Source of the DNA: Pseudomonas sp. FP2196
Lineage (GTDB): Bacteria; Pseudomonadota; Gammaproteobacteria; Pseudomonadales; Pseudomonadaceae
Direction of reading: 5' to 3'
NCBI RefSeq assembly: GCF_030687715.1
Contig: NZ_CP117445.1
Coordinates: forward strand, 6,100,501-6,164,500
Length of the DNA: 64,000 bases
Made by a program: the position numbers and the translations under genes. This document shows positions 46,943 to 55,019 of this stretch, piece by piece. The stretch's first letter is position 1. Each line of letters begins with the position of its first letter. The notes beneath the pieces are model-generated. The model did no database searches. It was given only the letters and a program-made list of their open reading frames with translations, and was not told the origin of the DNA.

Positions 46943-47151
46943 CCGCTGCTAAACGATAGGGTGGCGGCTGTGCGCAAGTTAGCAGACCGGTCAATCCCCA
47001 ACCCGGCGCACCCGAAGGTGCCATGCGCACAGCCACCATCAAGCGCAGGCAAATGCCTGACTGAATGAGACTTGTGCAACCAGATTGAAATGAAGCCGGG
47101 CTGCTAAACCCGATCACTGGAAATCAGTGACCCGATCAAGTTACGCAGCCC
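46943..47151 (-). other. Structured upstream region of the DUF6124 gene with a repeated stem motif
   Basis: Two stem motifs share the same boundary sequences on the minus strand: CTGC(G)TAACTTG on the 5' side and ATCG(GG)TTTAGCAGC on the 3' side, at 47151-47098 and 46990-46943. Between them, GGTGGCTGTGCGCA is complementary to TGCGCACAGCC within the second motif. The rest of the gap (47152-47364) holds no gene I could support; it contains a short hairpin AAGCCAACAGGCTT. Confidence 0.55.
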
Positions 47152-47364
47152 GCCCAGGGCGCACAAGCCGGCGGATTCTGGTGCATGCGTAGGCAGCGGC
47201 GCAAGGTTTTGTAGGTCGCAAGACGTAAAGCCAACAGGCTTTAAACAAGAGCGACGACAGAGGTTTACCGCACAAGAATAATTGGCGATTTATCTGTCTT
47301 GTTTCACCTACATGCCGATCAGGCACAGGCTCAAGGAGTCGCAATGCGTCCGTCATGCGGGATG

Positions 47365-47410
47365 GCTCCTACACCCTGTAGGAGCTGCCGCAGGCTGCGA
47401 TCTTTTGATT
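47365..47410. repeat. Partial REP element, GATCGCAGCC family
   Basis: Only one full arm is present (CTGTAGGAGCTGCCGCAGGC through GCGATCTTTTGAT); the other is reduced to GGCTCCTACA. It lies right after the methyltransferase gene. Confidence 0.75.
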
Positions 47411-47415
47411 TTGTC

Positions 47416-48315
47416 TTAAGCGAGTTTCTGCGCCAGCACCGCAATGTGCTCCGGGCCGATCCCGCAGCAACCGCCCAGGTGACTGGCACCACGCTGCTGC
47501 CAATCAAGCGCCCAATGCAGATAACCCGGCGGATCGAGATCTTCGCGCAGCGGATCGAGTCCGTCGTTGGCCGTGGCTTCTTTAGGCTGCGGTGGGAATG
47601 CATTGGCGTACGCGCCGATGTGAATCTTCACCCCCAGACGTTCGAAGGTGTCGCGCGCCGCATCAATCGCCGCGCCGATCACTTCCGGCTGACTGCAATT
47701 GAACAACAGCGTCTCGACGCCCAACTCGGCGGCCACTGCAGCCGCATCGGCCACCGGCTCGCCGGAACGCAAACGCGGCACTTCGTCGGTGTCTTCGTCC
47801 TTCAAGGTAAACGACAACCAGAACGGCTTGCCGTCCTGCGGCAGCCCGGCGTGGATGGCGCGCGCCTCGACAATCGAGCTCTGGGTTTCCGCCAGCCACA
47901 GGTCAACGTGCGATGCCAGGCCCTTGACCAATGGGCTGAGCAATTCCGTCACCCGGGACGCCTCGAACAGGTCCGGACGATAGGAGCCGAACAACGGCGG
48001 CAACGAACCCGCCACCCGCACGGCTTTGCCCGAAGCCTCTACCGCACGCCTCGCCAGTTCACCGGCCAACGCCGCCAGCGCCTGCCCTTCAGCGGCGAAA
48101 CGTTCTTCGCCGATGTGGAACGGCACCACCGCGTAACTGTTGCTGGTGATCACATTGGCACCGCTGTCGATGTAGGCGGCGTGTACCGCTTCCACCGCTT
48201 GCGGCGCTTCGCTCAGCGCCAGCGCCGACCACTCTGGCTGTCGGAATGGCGCACCGGCGCGTTGCAACTCACGGCCCATGCCGCCATCGAGAATAATCGT
48301 GTTTGCTGCGCCCAT
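47416..48315 (-). CDS. Homocysteine S-methyltransferase
   Basis: Transfers a methyl group, probably from S-methylmethionine, to homocysteine. The ATG at 48315 gives 299 residues starting MGAANTIILDGGMGRELQRA; ATG 48330 is an alternative. Zn-binding Cys positions are in ETLLFNCSQPEVIG near 205 and the paired Cys of HLGGCCGIGPEHI near the end. About 113 bp separate it from a divergent amino acid ABC transporter, which may import its methyl donor or a related sulphur amino acid. Confidence 0.88.
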   Translation of the reverse strand: MGAANTIILDGGMGRELQRAGAPFRQPEWSALALSEAPQAVEAVHAAYIDSGANVITSNSYAVVPFHIGEERFAAEGQALAALAGELARRAVEASGKAVRVAGSLPPLFGSYRPDLFEASRVTELLSPLVKGLASHVDLWLAETQSSIVEARAIHAGLPQDGKPFWLSFTLKDEDTDEVPRLRSGEPVADAAAVAAELGVETLLFNCSQPEVIGAAIDAARDTFERLGVKIHIGAYANAFPPQPKEATANDGLDPLREDLDPPGYLHWALDWQQRGASHLGGCCGIGPEHIAVLAQKLA

Positions 48316-48428
48316 ATGCCTTTCACTCATAAGCTTATGAAAATAACTCACTATCAGAGTCGTTCTTATAACTATTTAATACGCACCATTCCGTTAATAA
48401 CAACCTCTTTTTTAACCAGGGATCGACT

Positions 48429-49250
48429 GTGAAATTTCAACCGCTACTGGCCCTGGGCCTGACGATTCTGGCCGCCTCCACGCAAGCCTTTGGCGGCGCC
48501 ACGCTGGATCGCGTCGAGCAGAAAAAAGAACTGGTTGGCGTGCTGATGGAAAGCTATCCGCCGTTCTCGTTCCTCAACGAGCAAAACCAGCTCGACGGCT
48601 TCGACGTTGATGTTGCCAAAGCCGTGGCGGACAAACTCGGGGTCAAGCTGCGCCTCGAAACGCCGTCCTGGGACGTCATCGCCGCCGGCCGCTGGAGCGG
48701 GCGTTACGACATCTGCATCTGCTCGATGACCCCGAGCAAGGCCCGCGCCGAGGTCTTCGATTTCCCGGTCGAGTACTACGCCTCGCCAGCCGTGATCGTG
48801 GTCAACGCCAAGGATGATCGCATCCACAGCGCCAAGGACCTGAGCGGCAAGAAAGTCGGCCTCACCAGCGCCTCCAGCTACGAAAGTTATCTGAACAAGA
48901 ATCTGGTCATCGAAGGCGCGGAAGACACGCAGTTGCAGTACCCGTTCGAGGATGTGCAGATCGCCCCGTATGACACCGACAACGTCGCCTTCCAGGACTT
49001 GGGCCTGGGTGCCGGCGTGCGTCTGGATGCGATCCTCACCAACCTCGTCACTGCCCAGCCGCGCCTGAATGAAGACAAACGCTTCAAGCTTGCTGGCGAA
49101 GCGCTGTACTCGGAGCCGAACTCGGTGGCCATCGAAAAGGGTGACGCCCAGTGGGATGCGAAAGTGCGCGAGGTGTTTGCCCAACTCAAGCAGGACGGCA
49201 CCCTGAGCAAGCTCTCGCAGAAATGGATCGGCGCCGACATCAGTCAATGA
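48429..49250 (+). CDS. Amino acid ABC transporter substrate-binding protein
   Basis: Periplasmic binding protein of 273 residues, starting with GTG at 48429. Signal peptide ends ASTQAFGG. The family core LVGVLMESYPPFSFLNEQNQ, then LDGFDVDVAKAVADKLG and RYDICICSMTPSKARAEVFD is clear. The ligand is not readable; neighbours suggest a sulphur amino acid or S-methylmethionine. The stop overlaps the start of the permease gene (ATGA). Confidence 0.9.
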   Translation: MKFQPLLALGLTILAASTQAFGGATLDRVEQKKELVGVLMESYPPFSFLNEQNQLDGFDVDVAKAVADKLGVKLRLETPSWDVIAAGRWSGRYDICICSMTPSKARAEVFDFPVEYYASPAVIVVNAKDDRIHSAKDLSGKKVGLTSASSYESYLNKNLVIEGAEDTQLQYPFEDVQIAPYDTDNVAFQDLGLGAGVRLDAILTNLVTAQPRLNEDKRFKLAGEALYSEPNSVAIEKGDAQWDAKVREVFAQLKQDGTLSKLSQKWIGADISQ

Positions 49251-50083
49251 CTTCTTTCCCGACTCCACCCCAGCCACCGCAACCGGTGGCTGAATCACGT
49301 CTGCGCCGGCTCTTCGGATTTCGTACGCGGCTGTACCTGACCTGGGCGGTGATGTTCTGCCTGTTCGCCGGGTTCTTCCTGAGCTTCGACCTGAAGTTCT
49401 CGATCATCCTCGACAAGCTGCCCAACCTGGTCGGCCTCAAGCTGGCACCCAACGGCTTCTTGCAAGGTGCGGCGCTGACGTTGTTTCTGTGCGTATGCTC
49501 GATCGTCACGTCGTCATTGCTGGGCTTCGTGACGGCTTTGGCGCGACTGTCGAAAAGCGCTGTGGCCTTCGGTATCGCCAGTTTCTACGCCTCGTTCTTT
49601 CGCGGCACGCCACTGCTGATCCAGATCCTGCTGATCTACCTCGGCTTGCCGCAATTGGGCATCGTGCCCGGCGCTATCGTTGCCGGGATCATCGCCTTGT
49701 CGTTGAACTACGGCGCCTATCTCAGCGAGATTTTCCGCGCCGGCATCCTCGGCGTTCCTTACGGCCAACGCGAAGCGTCGCTGGCGCTGGGCATGCGCGA
49801 GAGCGTGATTTTCTGGCGCATCACCCTGCCCCAGGCGATGCGCACGATCATCCCGCCGACCACCAACCAATTCATTTCGATGCTCAAAGACTCGTCGCTG
49901 ATCTCGGTGATGGGCGTTTGGGAAGTGATGTTTCTGGCGCAGTCGTATGGCCGCTCAAGCTATCGCTACATTGAAATGCTCACGACCGCGGCGATCATTT
50001 ACTGGGTGATGTCGATCGGGCTGGAGCTGATTCAGGCGCGCATGGAGCGGCATTACGGCAAGGCATACGAGCGCCGGACTTAA
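49247..50083 (+). CDS. Amino acid ABC transporter permease
   Basis: Inner-membrane permease of the His/Glu/Gln/Arg type. The ATG at 49247 overlaps the stop of the binding protein gene and gives 278 residues. Key segments: SFYASFFRGTPLLIQILLIY, the EAA loop EASLALGMRESVIFWRITLP, and PPTTNQFISMLKDSSLISVM. It has an N-terminal hydrophobic segment before the permease core. No ATPase gene follows, so the transporter must borrow one. Confidence 0.92.
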   Translation: MTSFPTPPQPPQPVAESRLRRLFGFRTRLYLTWAVMFCLFAGFFLSFDLKFSIILDKLPNLVGLKLAPNGFLQGAALTLFLCVCSIVTSSLLGFVTALARLSKSAVAFGIASFYASFFRGTPLLIQILLIYLGLPQLGIVPGAIVAGIIALSLNYGAYLSEIFRAGILGVPYGQREASLALGMRESVIFWRITLPQAMRTIIPPTTNQFISMLKDSSLISVMGVWEVMFLAQSYGRSSYRYIEMLTTAAIIYWVMSIGLELIQARMERHYGKAYERRT

Positions 50084-50168
50084 GGTGTTCTGCAACACCG
50101 CAGACATCATTCTGTAAAAACCCACCGCTATACAGGACGGCCCGCACATAACAAAAGGCCGTCCGTCC

Positions 50169-53126
50169 ATGCCCTTCCCGCCTCAGCGCCTGTCCCTCGC
50201 CATCGCCCTGTTGATCGCCACCACGGCCGCCCACGGCAAAACCGTGCAGATCGACACCGCCACCACCGCTTCGCAAACGCTGGGCGGCAGCGATACGCTG
50301 ACGATTTCGGCGCCGGGCAGCATCACCAACAGTGGCAAGGCCGTCAGCCTGAAGGACGGCACCAGCGGCGCCGGTGTGGTGATCGATAACGCCGGCAAGA
50401 TCATTTCCAGCGGTGGCCGAGCCATCGACAGCAGTGGCGACCTGACCCAGGCGCGCAACTACGCCCTCTACAACCGCAGCGGTGGGCAGATTCTCGGCGC
50501 CAACGATGCCTTGCGCATCGACAGCAACTTCGTCAGTGGCAGTCTGTTGATCGACAACAGCGGCATCATCCGTTCGACCACCGGCCAAGGGCTGGATCTG
50601 GATGCACTGCGCAGCGACGGGGTGAAAACCACGATCATCAACCGCACAGGCGCACTGATTCGCGGCAACGCCAGCGACGGCATGAAGACCGGCGCCAACG
50701 CGACGATTACCAACTACGGCGAGATTTCCACGGGAGACTCGCATAACGCCGACCAGAAGTACGACGGTATCGACATCGATACGGCGACGGGCGTTTCGAT
50801 CACCAACTACGGCGTCATTTCCGGCGGTCGTCACGGCATCACCACCGACCTCGGCGCGACGCTGGTCAACTACGGGCAAATCACCGGGCGCAACGGCTCG
50901 GGCTTCGGTTCCGATGGCGATGGCACGGTGATCAACCACGGCACCATCACCGGCGCCTACTCAGGGTTGCAAGCCAACGGCGATGGCGACGGCGTGGACA
51001 TCGACAAGATCGCCCACATCGAAAACTACGGCACCCTTCAAGGCGTCGGCGCGGGCGGCGTGGACAAGGGTGGTTTCGCCAACGGCAGCGAAGGCATCGC
51101 CCTTGGCGGCGGCTACATTCTCAACGCCAACGGCGCGATGATCAGCGGCGCCACCAGCGCGATTCTGGTCGATGACGGCAGCGGCGGTTCGGGGCTGGCG
51201 GCGACCACGCTGGAGAACTTCGGCACCATCCAGGGGCTCGACGGTTTTGGCGTGAAGTTCGTCGGCGAGTTCGCTGACAACGTCGTCAACGGCGGCACCC
51301 TCAGCGGCAGCAATGGCCTGGCGCTGGACATGGGCGCTGGCAACGACAGCCTGACCCTGCGCAACGGCAGCCGCTTCGTCGGTGCCGTCGATGGCGGCAG
51401 CGGTTATGACCGGGTGGTGATGGACGACGCGGCGGGTGGCAGCTTCGGCGAGAGCCGCCACTTCGAGTGGCTGGAGGTCAAGCAAGGCGCATGGACGCTG
51501 ACCGGCACTGGCGATTTCAGTGATGGCGGCGCAGTGCGCAACGGCGCGACGCTGATCAACCAGGGTGGTCTCGCCGGCGACCTCACCGTGGATGCCGGTG
51601 GTGTGTATGCCGGGGGCGGTTCGGTGGGCAGCCTCAATGTCAACGGCACCTTGCGCACTGACACCAGCCTCGGCCGCGCGACGATTGTTCATGACCTGAA
51701 CCTGAGCAGCGCCGCCACCCTTGCCTACGGCGTCAATGCCGATGGCAGCAGCGCGCCAGTGCAAGTCGGCGGCACCGCGAATCTGAACGGCGCGACCCTG
51801 GCGGTGAGTCCCGGTAGCGGCACCTATCCATGGCAGAGCCATTACACCGTGCTGCAAGCCGCGCAGGTCAACGGCACCTTCGGCAAGGTCACCAGCGACT
51901 ACGCATTCCTCACGCCGACGCTGGCCTACACGCCGACGCAAATCGACCTGACGTACACCCGCAACGACGTGGCTTTCAATGATTTCGCCGCCACGGGCAA
52001 CGGCAGCAACGCCGCCACCAGCCTGGTCTCAATGGGCAAGAACAACGCGCTGTACAACGCCTTGCTCAACACCACCCAAAGCACGGCCGGCGCGGCGATC
52101 GAGCAACTGGCCGGCGCCAGCAACGCCAACCTGACCAGCGCCACCCTCAGTGCCAGCAGCCAGGTCGGTAGCAGCATGCTCTCGGCGATGCAGCAAATCG
52201 GTGGCAGCCCGGGACTGATGGTCGGCCTCGATCAGCGCGACACACCGGTGTTGGCGGCGAACGGCGTGCCATCCGCAGCGTGCAACCTGAATGATCCAAA
52301 CGCTCGCGGCCGCCTCTGGCTGCAAGGTATCGGCGGCTACGGCAAGCTCGACGGCGAACACGGCAGCAGCGGTCTGGAACAACGCACCAAAGGCAGCGTA
52401 CTCGGTGCCGACTGGTCGCTGAACCCGCAGTGGCGACTGGGCGTGCTTGGCGGATATTCGAAAACCGATCTGGACGCCACTGGCGTCGATGGCAATGTCG
52501 AGAGCTGGCATGCCGGCGTCTATGCCCTGCATCAAAACGGCCCGATCTCTCTGCGCCTTGGCGCGGCGTACAGCGGCCATCAAGGTGAAAGCAAACGCAC
52601 TATCGCTTTCAACGGTTTCAGTGATCGCCCCAAAGGCGACTACGACGCTGACAGCCAGCAAGCTTTCGCCGAACTCGGTTACGCCATGGGCAGCGGCCGC
52701 CTCAGCGCCGAACCGTTCGCCAGCCTCGGCTACCAGCGCTACCACCGCGACAGCTACCGGGAAAAGGGTGGCGCCGCGGCGCTGCAAGTCGACAGCCAGA
52801 CGCAGGACAACTTCAGCAGCACCTTCGGCCTGCGCCTGGCGCACCTGAGCAGCCTGGACAACGGCATGAGCGTGACACCGCGCATGGCCGCCGGCTGGAA
52901 GCACACCTATGGGGATGTCAGCAGCTCGACACGGCAGGCCTTCGTGGTCGGCGGTACGGCGTTCAATGTGGACGGCAGTTCGCTGGATCGTGACAGCCTG
53001 GTGTTGGAGGCCGGGCTGGACGTGGGGATTTCGGCGCGACACACGCTGGGTGTTGGATACAGCGGTGAGATCGGCAGCAACAGTCGCAATCATGGGTTGA
53101 TTGGGCAGTGGCAGATGAGTTTTTGA
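50169..53126 (+). CDS. Type V autotransporter with beta-helix passenger
   Basis: A 985-residue secreted surface protein. Signal peptide at residues 1-24 (SLAIALLIATTAAHG). The passenger (about 30-560) is a run of Asn/Gly-rich repeats around ITN(Y/S)G (for example ITNYGEISTG, ITNYGVISGG, LVNYGQITGR), typical of parallel beta-helix. A linker region AAIEQLAGASNANLTSATLS is followed by an autotransporter barrel (about 715-985) ending with the aromatic terminal residue in GQWQMSF. Function probably adhesion or surface interaction. Homologous to the next gene over its last 340 residues. Confidence 0.9.
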   Translation: MPFPPQRLSLAIALLIATTAAHGKTVQIDTATTASQTLGGSDTLTISAPGSITNSGKAVSLKDGTSGAGVVIDNAGKIISSGGRAIDSSGDLTQARNYALYNRSGGQILGANDALRIDSNFVSGSLLIDNSGIIRSTTGQGLDLDALRSDGVKTTIINRTGALIRGNASDGMKTGANATITNYGEISTGDSHNADQKYDGIDIDTATGVSITNYGVISGGRHGITTDLGATLVNYGQITGRNGSGFGSDGDGTVINHGTITGAYSGLQANGDGDGVDIDKIAHIENYGTLQGVGAGGVDKGGFANGSEGIALGGGYILNANGAMISGATSAILVDDGSGGSGLAATTLENFGTIQGLDGFGVKFVGEFADNVVNGGTLSGSNGLALDMGAGNDSLTLRNGSRFVGAVDGGSGYDRVVMDDAAGGSFGESRHFEWLEVKQGAWTLTGTGDFSDGGAVRNGATLINQGGLAGDLTVDAGGVYAGGGSVGSLNVNGTLRTDTSLGRATIVHDLNLSSAATLAYGVNADGSSAPVQVGGTANLNGATLAVSPGSGTYPWQSHYTVLQAAQVNGTFGKVTSDYAFLTPTLAYTPTQIDLTYTRNDVAFNDFAATGNGSNAATSLVSMGKNNALYNALLNTTQSTAGAAIEQLAGASNANLTSATLSASSQVGSSMLSAMQQIGGSPGLMVGLDQRDTPVLAANGVPSAACNLNDPNARGRLWLQGIGGYGKLDGEHGSSGLEQRTKGSVLGADWSLNPQWRLGVLGGYSKTDLDATGVDGNVESWHAGVYALHQNGPISLRLGAAYSGHQGESKRTIAFNGFSDRPKGDYDADSQQAFAELGYAMGSGRLSAEPFASLGYQRYHRDSYREKGGAAALQVDSQTQDNFSSTFGLRLAHLSSLDNGMSVTPRMAAGWKHTYGDVSSSTRQAFVVGGTAFNVDGSSLDRDSLVLEAGLDVGISARHTLGVGYSGEIGSNSRNHGLIGQWQMSF

Positions 53127-53325
53127 GGTTGAACAGCCGGCGGGGGCCTTGATTGCGCGTAGGAAAAAGAGTCGGTGCCGCGGGTTAAAAACACCGATTC
53201 CGGATCTGCTGGAAGATTTCGACACCACGATGCGATGTCGCCTGCAAGGCTGCGGGAAGCAGCCGACATCGGAACTTTCAGCGCCTGCATAGAGTTGGGT
53301 CTCCAGTTCAACGAGGCTCGACTCA

Positions 53326-54819
53326 ATGACCGATCACTACACATTCCGCCCCCACCACCTGGCATTAGCGATTGCGCTGGCAATGGGATGGACGGAGGCT
53401 TCATTCGCACAAGAGCCGGACATCCAGGCCATCGAAAATGCTGCTGAAGAAAAACCCAAAAAACCAAGGAAACGAACGCCCAAGGCGCCAGTTGATTCCC
53501 GCAGCCTGTCCACCCTTGATGACGGAATTAATCAGAGACCTGGGCGGCAATCCACTCAACCGCCGGATCAGGTGCCACCCACGGAGTTGCTGAGTGATAC
53601 CTCTCCCGACACCAGTGGTGGGCTGGCGCCCGGCAGGGACGCGACGGTCGAGCCTTTGGCATCCAGCCCCAATGCTCGGGCGCTCGAACTCAGCCTTGAA
53701 GAAACGCCCTCTCCACTCGACACACCCCAACAACCTGAATCATCCGACCAGCCGGCGAACGCTATTAGCCCTGCCGCACCGTCGAATAGCGCTGTCTCGG
53801 CCCTGCTCGACACCGACGAACAAAAGGCCGGTATGGCCCTCGAACAACTCGCCGCCGGCAGCAACGCCAACCTCGCCAAAGCCACATTGAGCGCCGTCAC
53901 GCCCGTGAGCTCAAGCATGCTTTCCGCCATGCGCCAACTCAATGACCGCTCCGGCAACGGCGTCGGCAACGCCCCTCGGCAGGCTGCCGGCAGCGCAGAC
54001 TCTGGTCGAGTGTGGATTCAGGCCCTCGGCCATGGCGGCAAGGTCGATCACGAATTCAACAGCAACTTGAAACACGCCACCCAAGGTCTGGTCATGGGCG
54101 CTGACTGGCGGCTCGATGAGCAATGGCATGTCGGTCTGCTGGGTGGCAAATCCCAGACCAAACTCGACGCCCGCCAGTACGATGGCAACCTCGACAGTTG
54201 GCACCTCGGCGCCTATGCCGTGCGCCAGGACGGCCCGTTGGCCCTGCGCCTCGGGGCGACCTACGCCAGCCATGACGGCAGCAGCAAACGTCGAGTGGCG
54301 TTCAAGGGATTCAGCGACCGGCTCAAAGGGGACTACGACGCCAACACCCAGCAAGCTTTTGCCGAACTGGGCTTCAATCTGGGCCGTAACAACGTCACGC
54401 TCGAACCGTTCGCCAGTCTCGGCTATCAGCGTTATCAACGTGACAGCTACAGCGAAAAAGGCGGCGATGCGGCGCTGAAGGTGTTCGGGCAAACCCGCGA
54501 CAACCTCAGCAGCACCTTCGGCCTGCGTGCAGCAAAAATCAGCCGACTGGACAACGGCATGAGCCTGACGCCGCGATTCGCCGCCGGCTGGAAACACACA
54601 TTCGGCGAGCTCGACAGCGATACTCGCCAGCAACTGGTCAAGGGTGGCAAGCGCTTCGAAGTGGCCGGTGCCGCGCTGGATCGCAACAGTCTGGGCATCG
54701 ACGCCGGCCTCGACCTTGGTCTGTCGGCCAATCACACACTGGGGGTGGGCGTCACCACAGAGTACGGCAAAGAAAGCCGCAACCATGGTGTGATGGGCCA
54801 GTGGCGAATGGCGTTCTGA
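53326..54819 (+). CDS. Autotransporter barrel protein with short Pro/Ser-rich passenger
   Basis: A 497-residue protein with a signal peptide (LALAIALAMGWTEASFA) and an ATG preceded by GAGG. Residues 29-165 are Pro-, Ser- and Lys-rich and probably disordered; there is no beta-helix. From about residue 168 (GMALEQLAAGSNANLAKATL) to the terminal GQWRMAF it is a paralogue of the preceding gene's C terminus. Shared blocks include LGYQRY-RDSY-EKGG and SRNHG. It is 199 bp downstream of the first autotransporter in the same direction; the gap shows no feature. Confidence 0.88.
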   Translation: MTDHYTFRPHHLALAIALAMGWTEASFAQEPDIQAIENAAEEKPKKPRKRTPKAPVDSRSLSTLDDGINQRPGRQSTQPPDQVPPTELLSDTSPDTSGGLAPGRDATVEPLASSPNARALELSLEETPSPLDTPQQPESSDQPANAISPAAPSNSAVSALLDTDEQKAGMALEQLAAGSNANLAKATLSAVTPVSSSMLSAMRQLNDRSGNGVGNAPRQAAGSADSGRVWIQALGHGGKVDHEFNSNLKHATQGLVMGADWRLDEQWHVGLLGGKSQTKLDARQYDGNLDSWHLGAYAVRQDGPLALRLGATYASHDGSSKRRVAFKGFSDRLKGDYDANTQQAFAELGFNLGRNNVTLEPFASLGYQRYQRDSYSEKGGDAALKVFGQTRDNLSSTFGLRAAKISRLDNGMSLTPRFAAGWKHTFGELDSDTRQQLVKGGKRFEVAGAALDRNSLGIDAGLDLGLSANHTLGVGVTTEYGKESRNHGVMGQWRMAF

Positions 54820-54839
54820 TGAACTGAACGCCTTCATCG

Positions 54840-54929
54840 TAGGACTGAGCCTGCTCGCGATGACTGAGTGTCAGTCGCTATAAGTGTTGGCTGATCCGCC
54901 GCTATCGCGAGCAGGCTCGCTCCCACAGG
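54840..54929. repeat. REP pair, family with GAGCCTGCTCGCGA core
   Basis: Inverted arms GAGCCTGCTCGCGA and TCGCGAGCAGGCTCGC about 50 bp apart, between the convergent autotransporter and carboxylase genes. Confidence 0.86.
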
Positions 54930-54960
54930 GGATCTGTGTGAGTCAGACAAATCCCGGAAG

Positions 54961-54987
54961 AAAAAAAAGGGGAGCACATGCCCCCCC
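54961..54987 (-). terminator. Intrinsic terminator after the carboxylase operon
   Basis: On the minus strand GGGGCATG/TGCTCCCC forms a stem with one bulge, followed by eight T residues. It lies 33 bp beyond the oadA/pycB stop. Confidence 0.82.
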
Positions 54988-55019
54988 GAGGTTTAAAGCG
55001 TTGTATCGCGGCGGTTATC

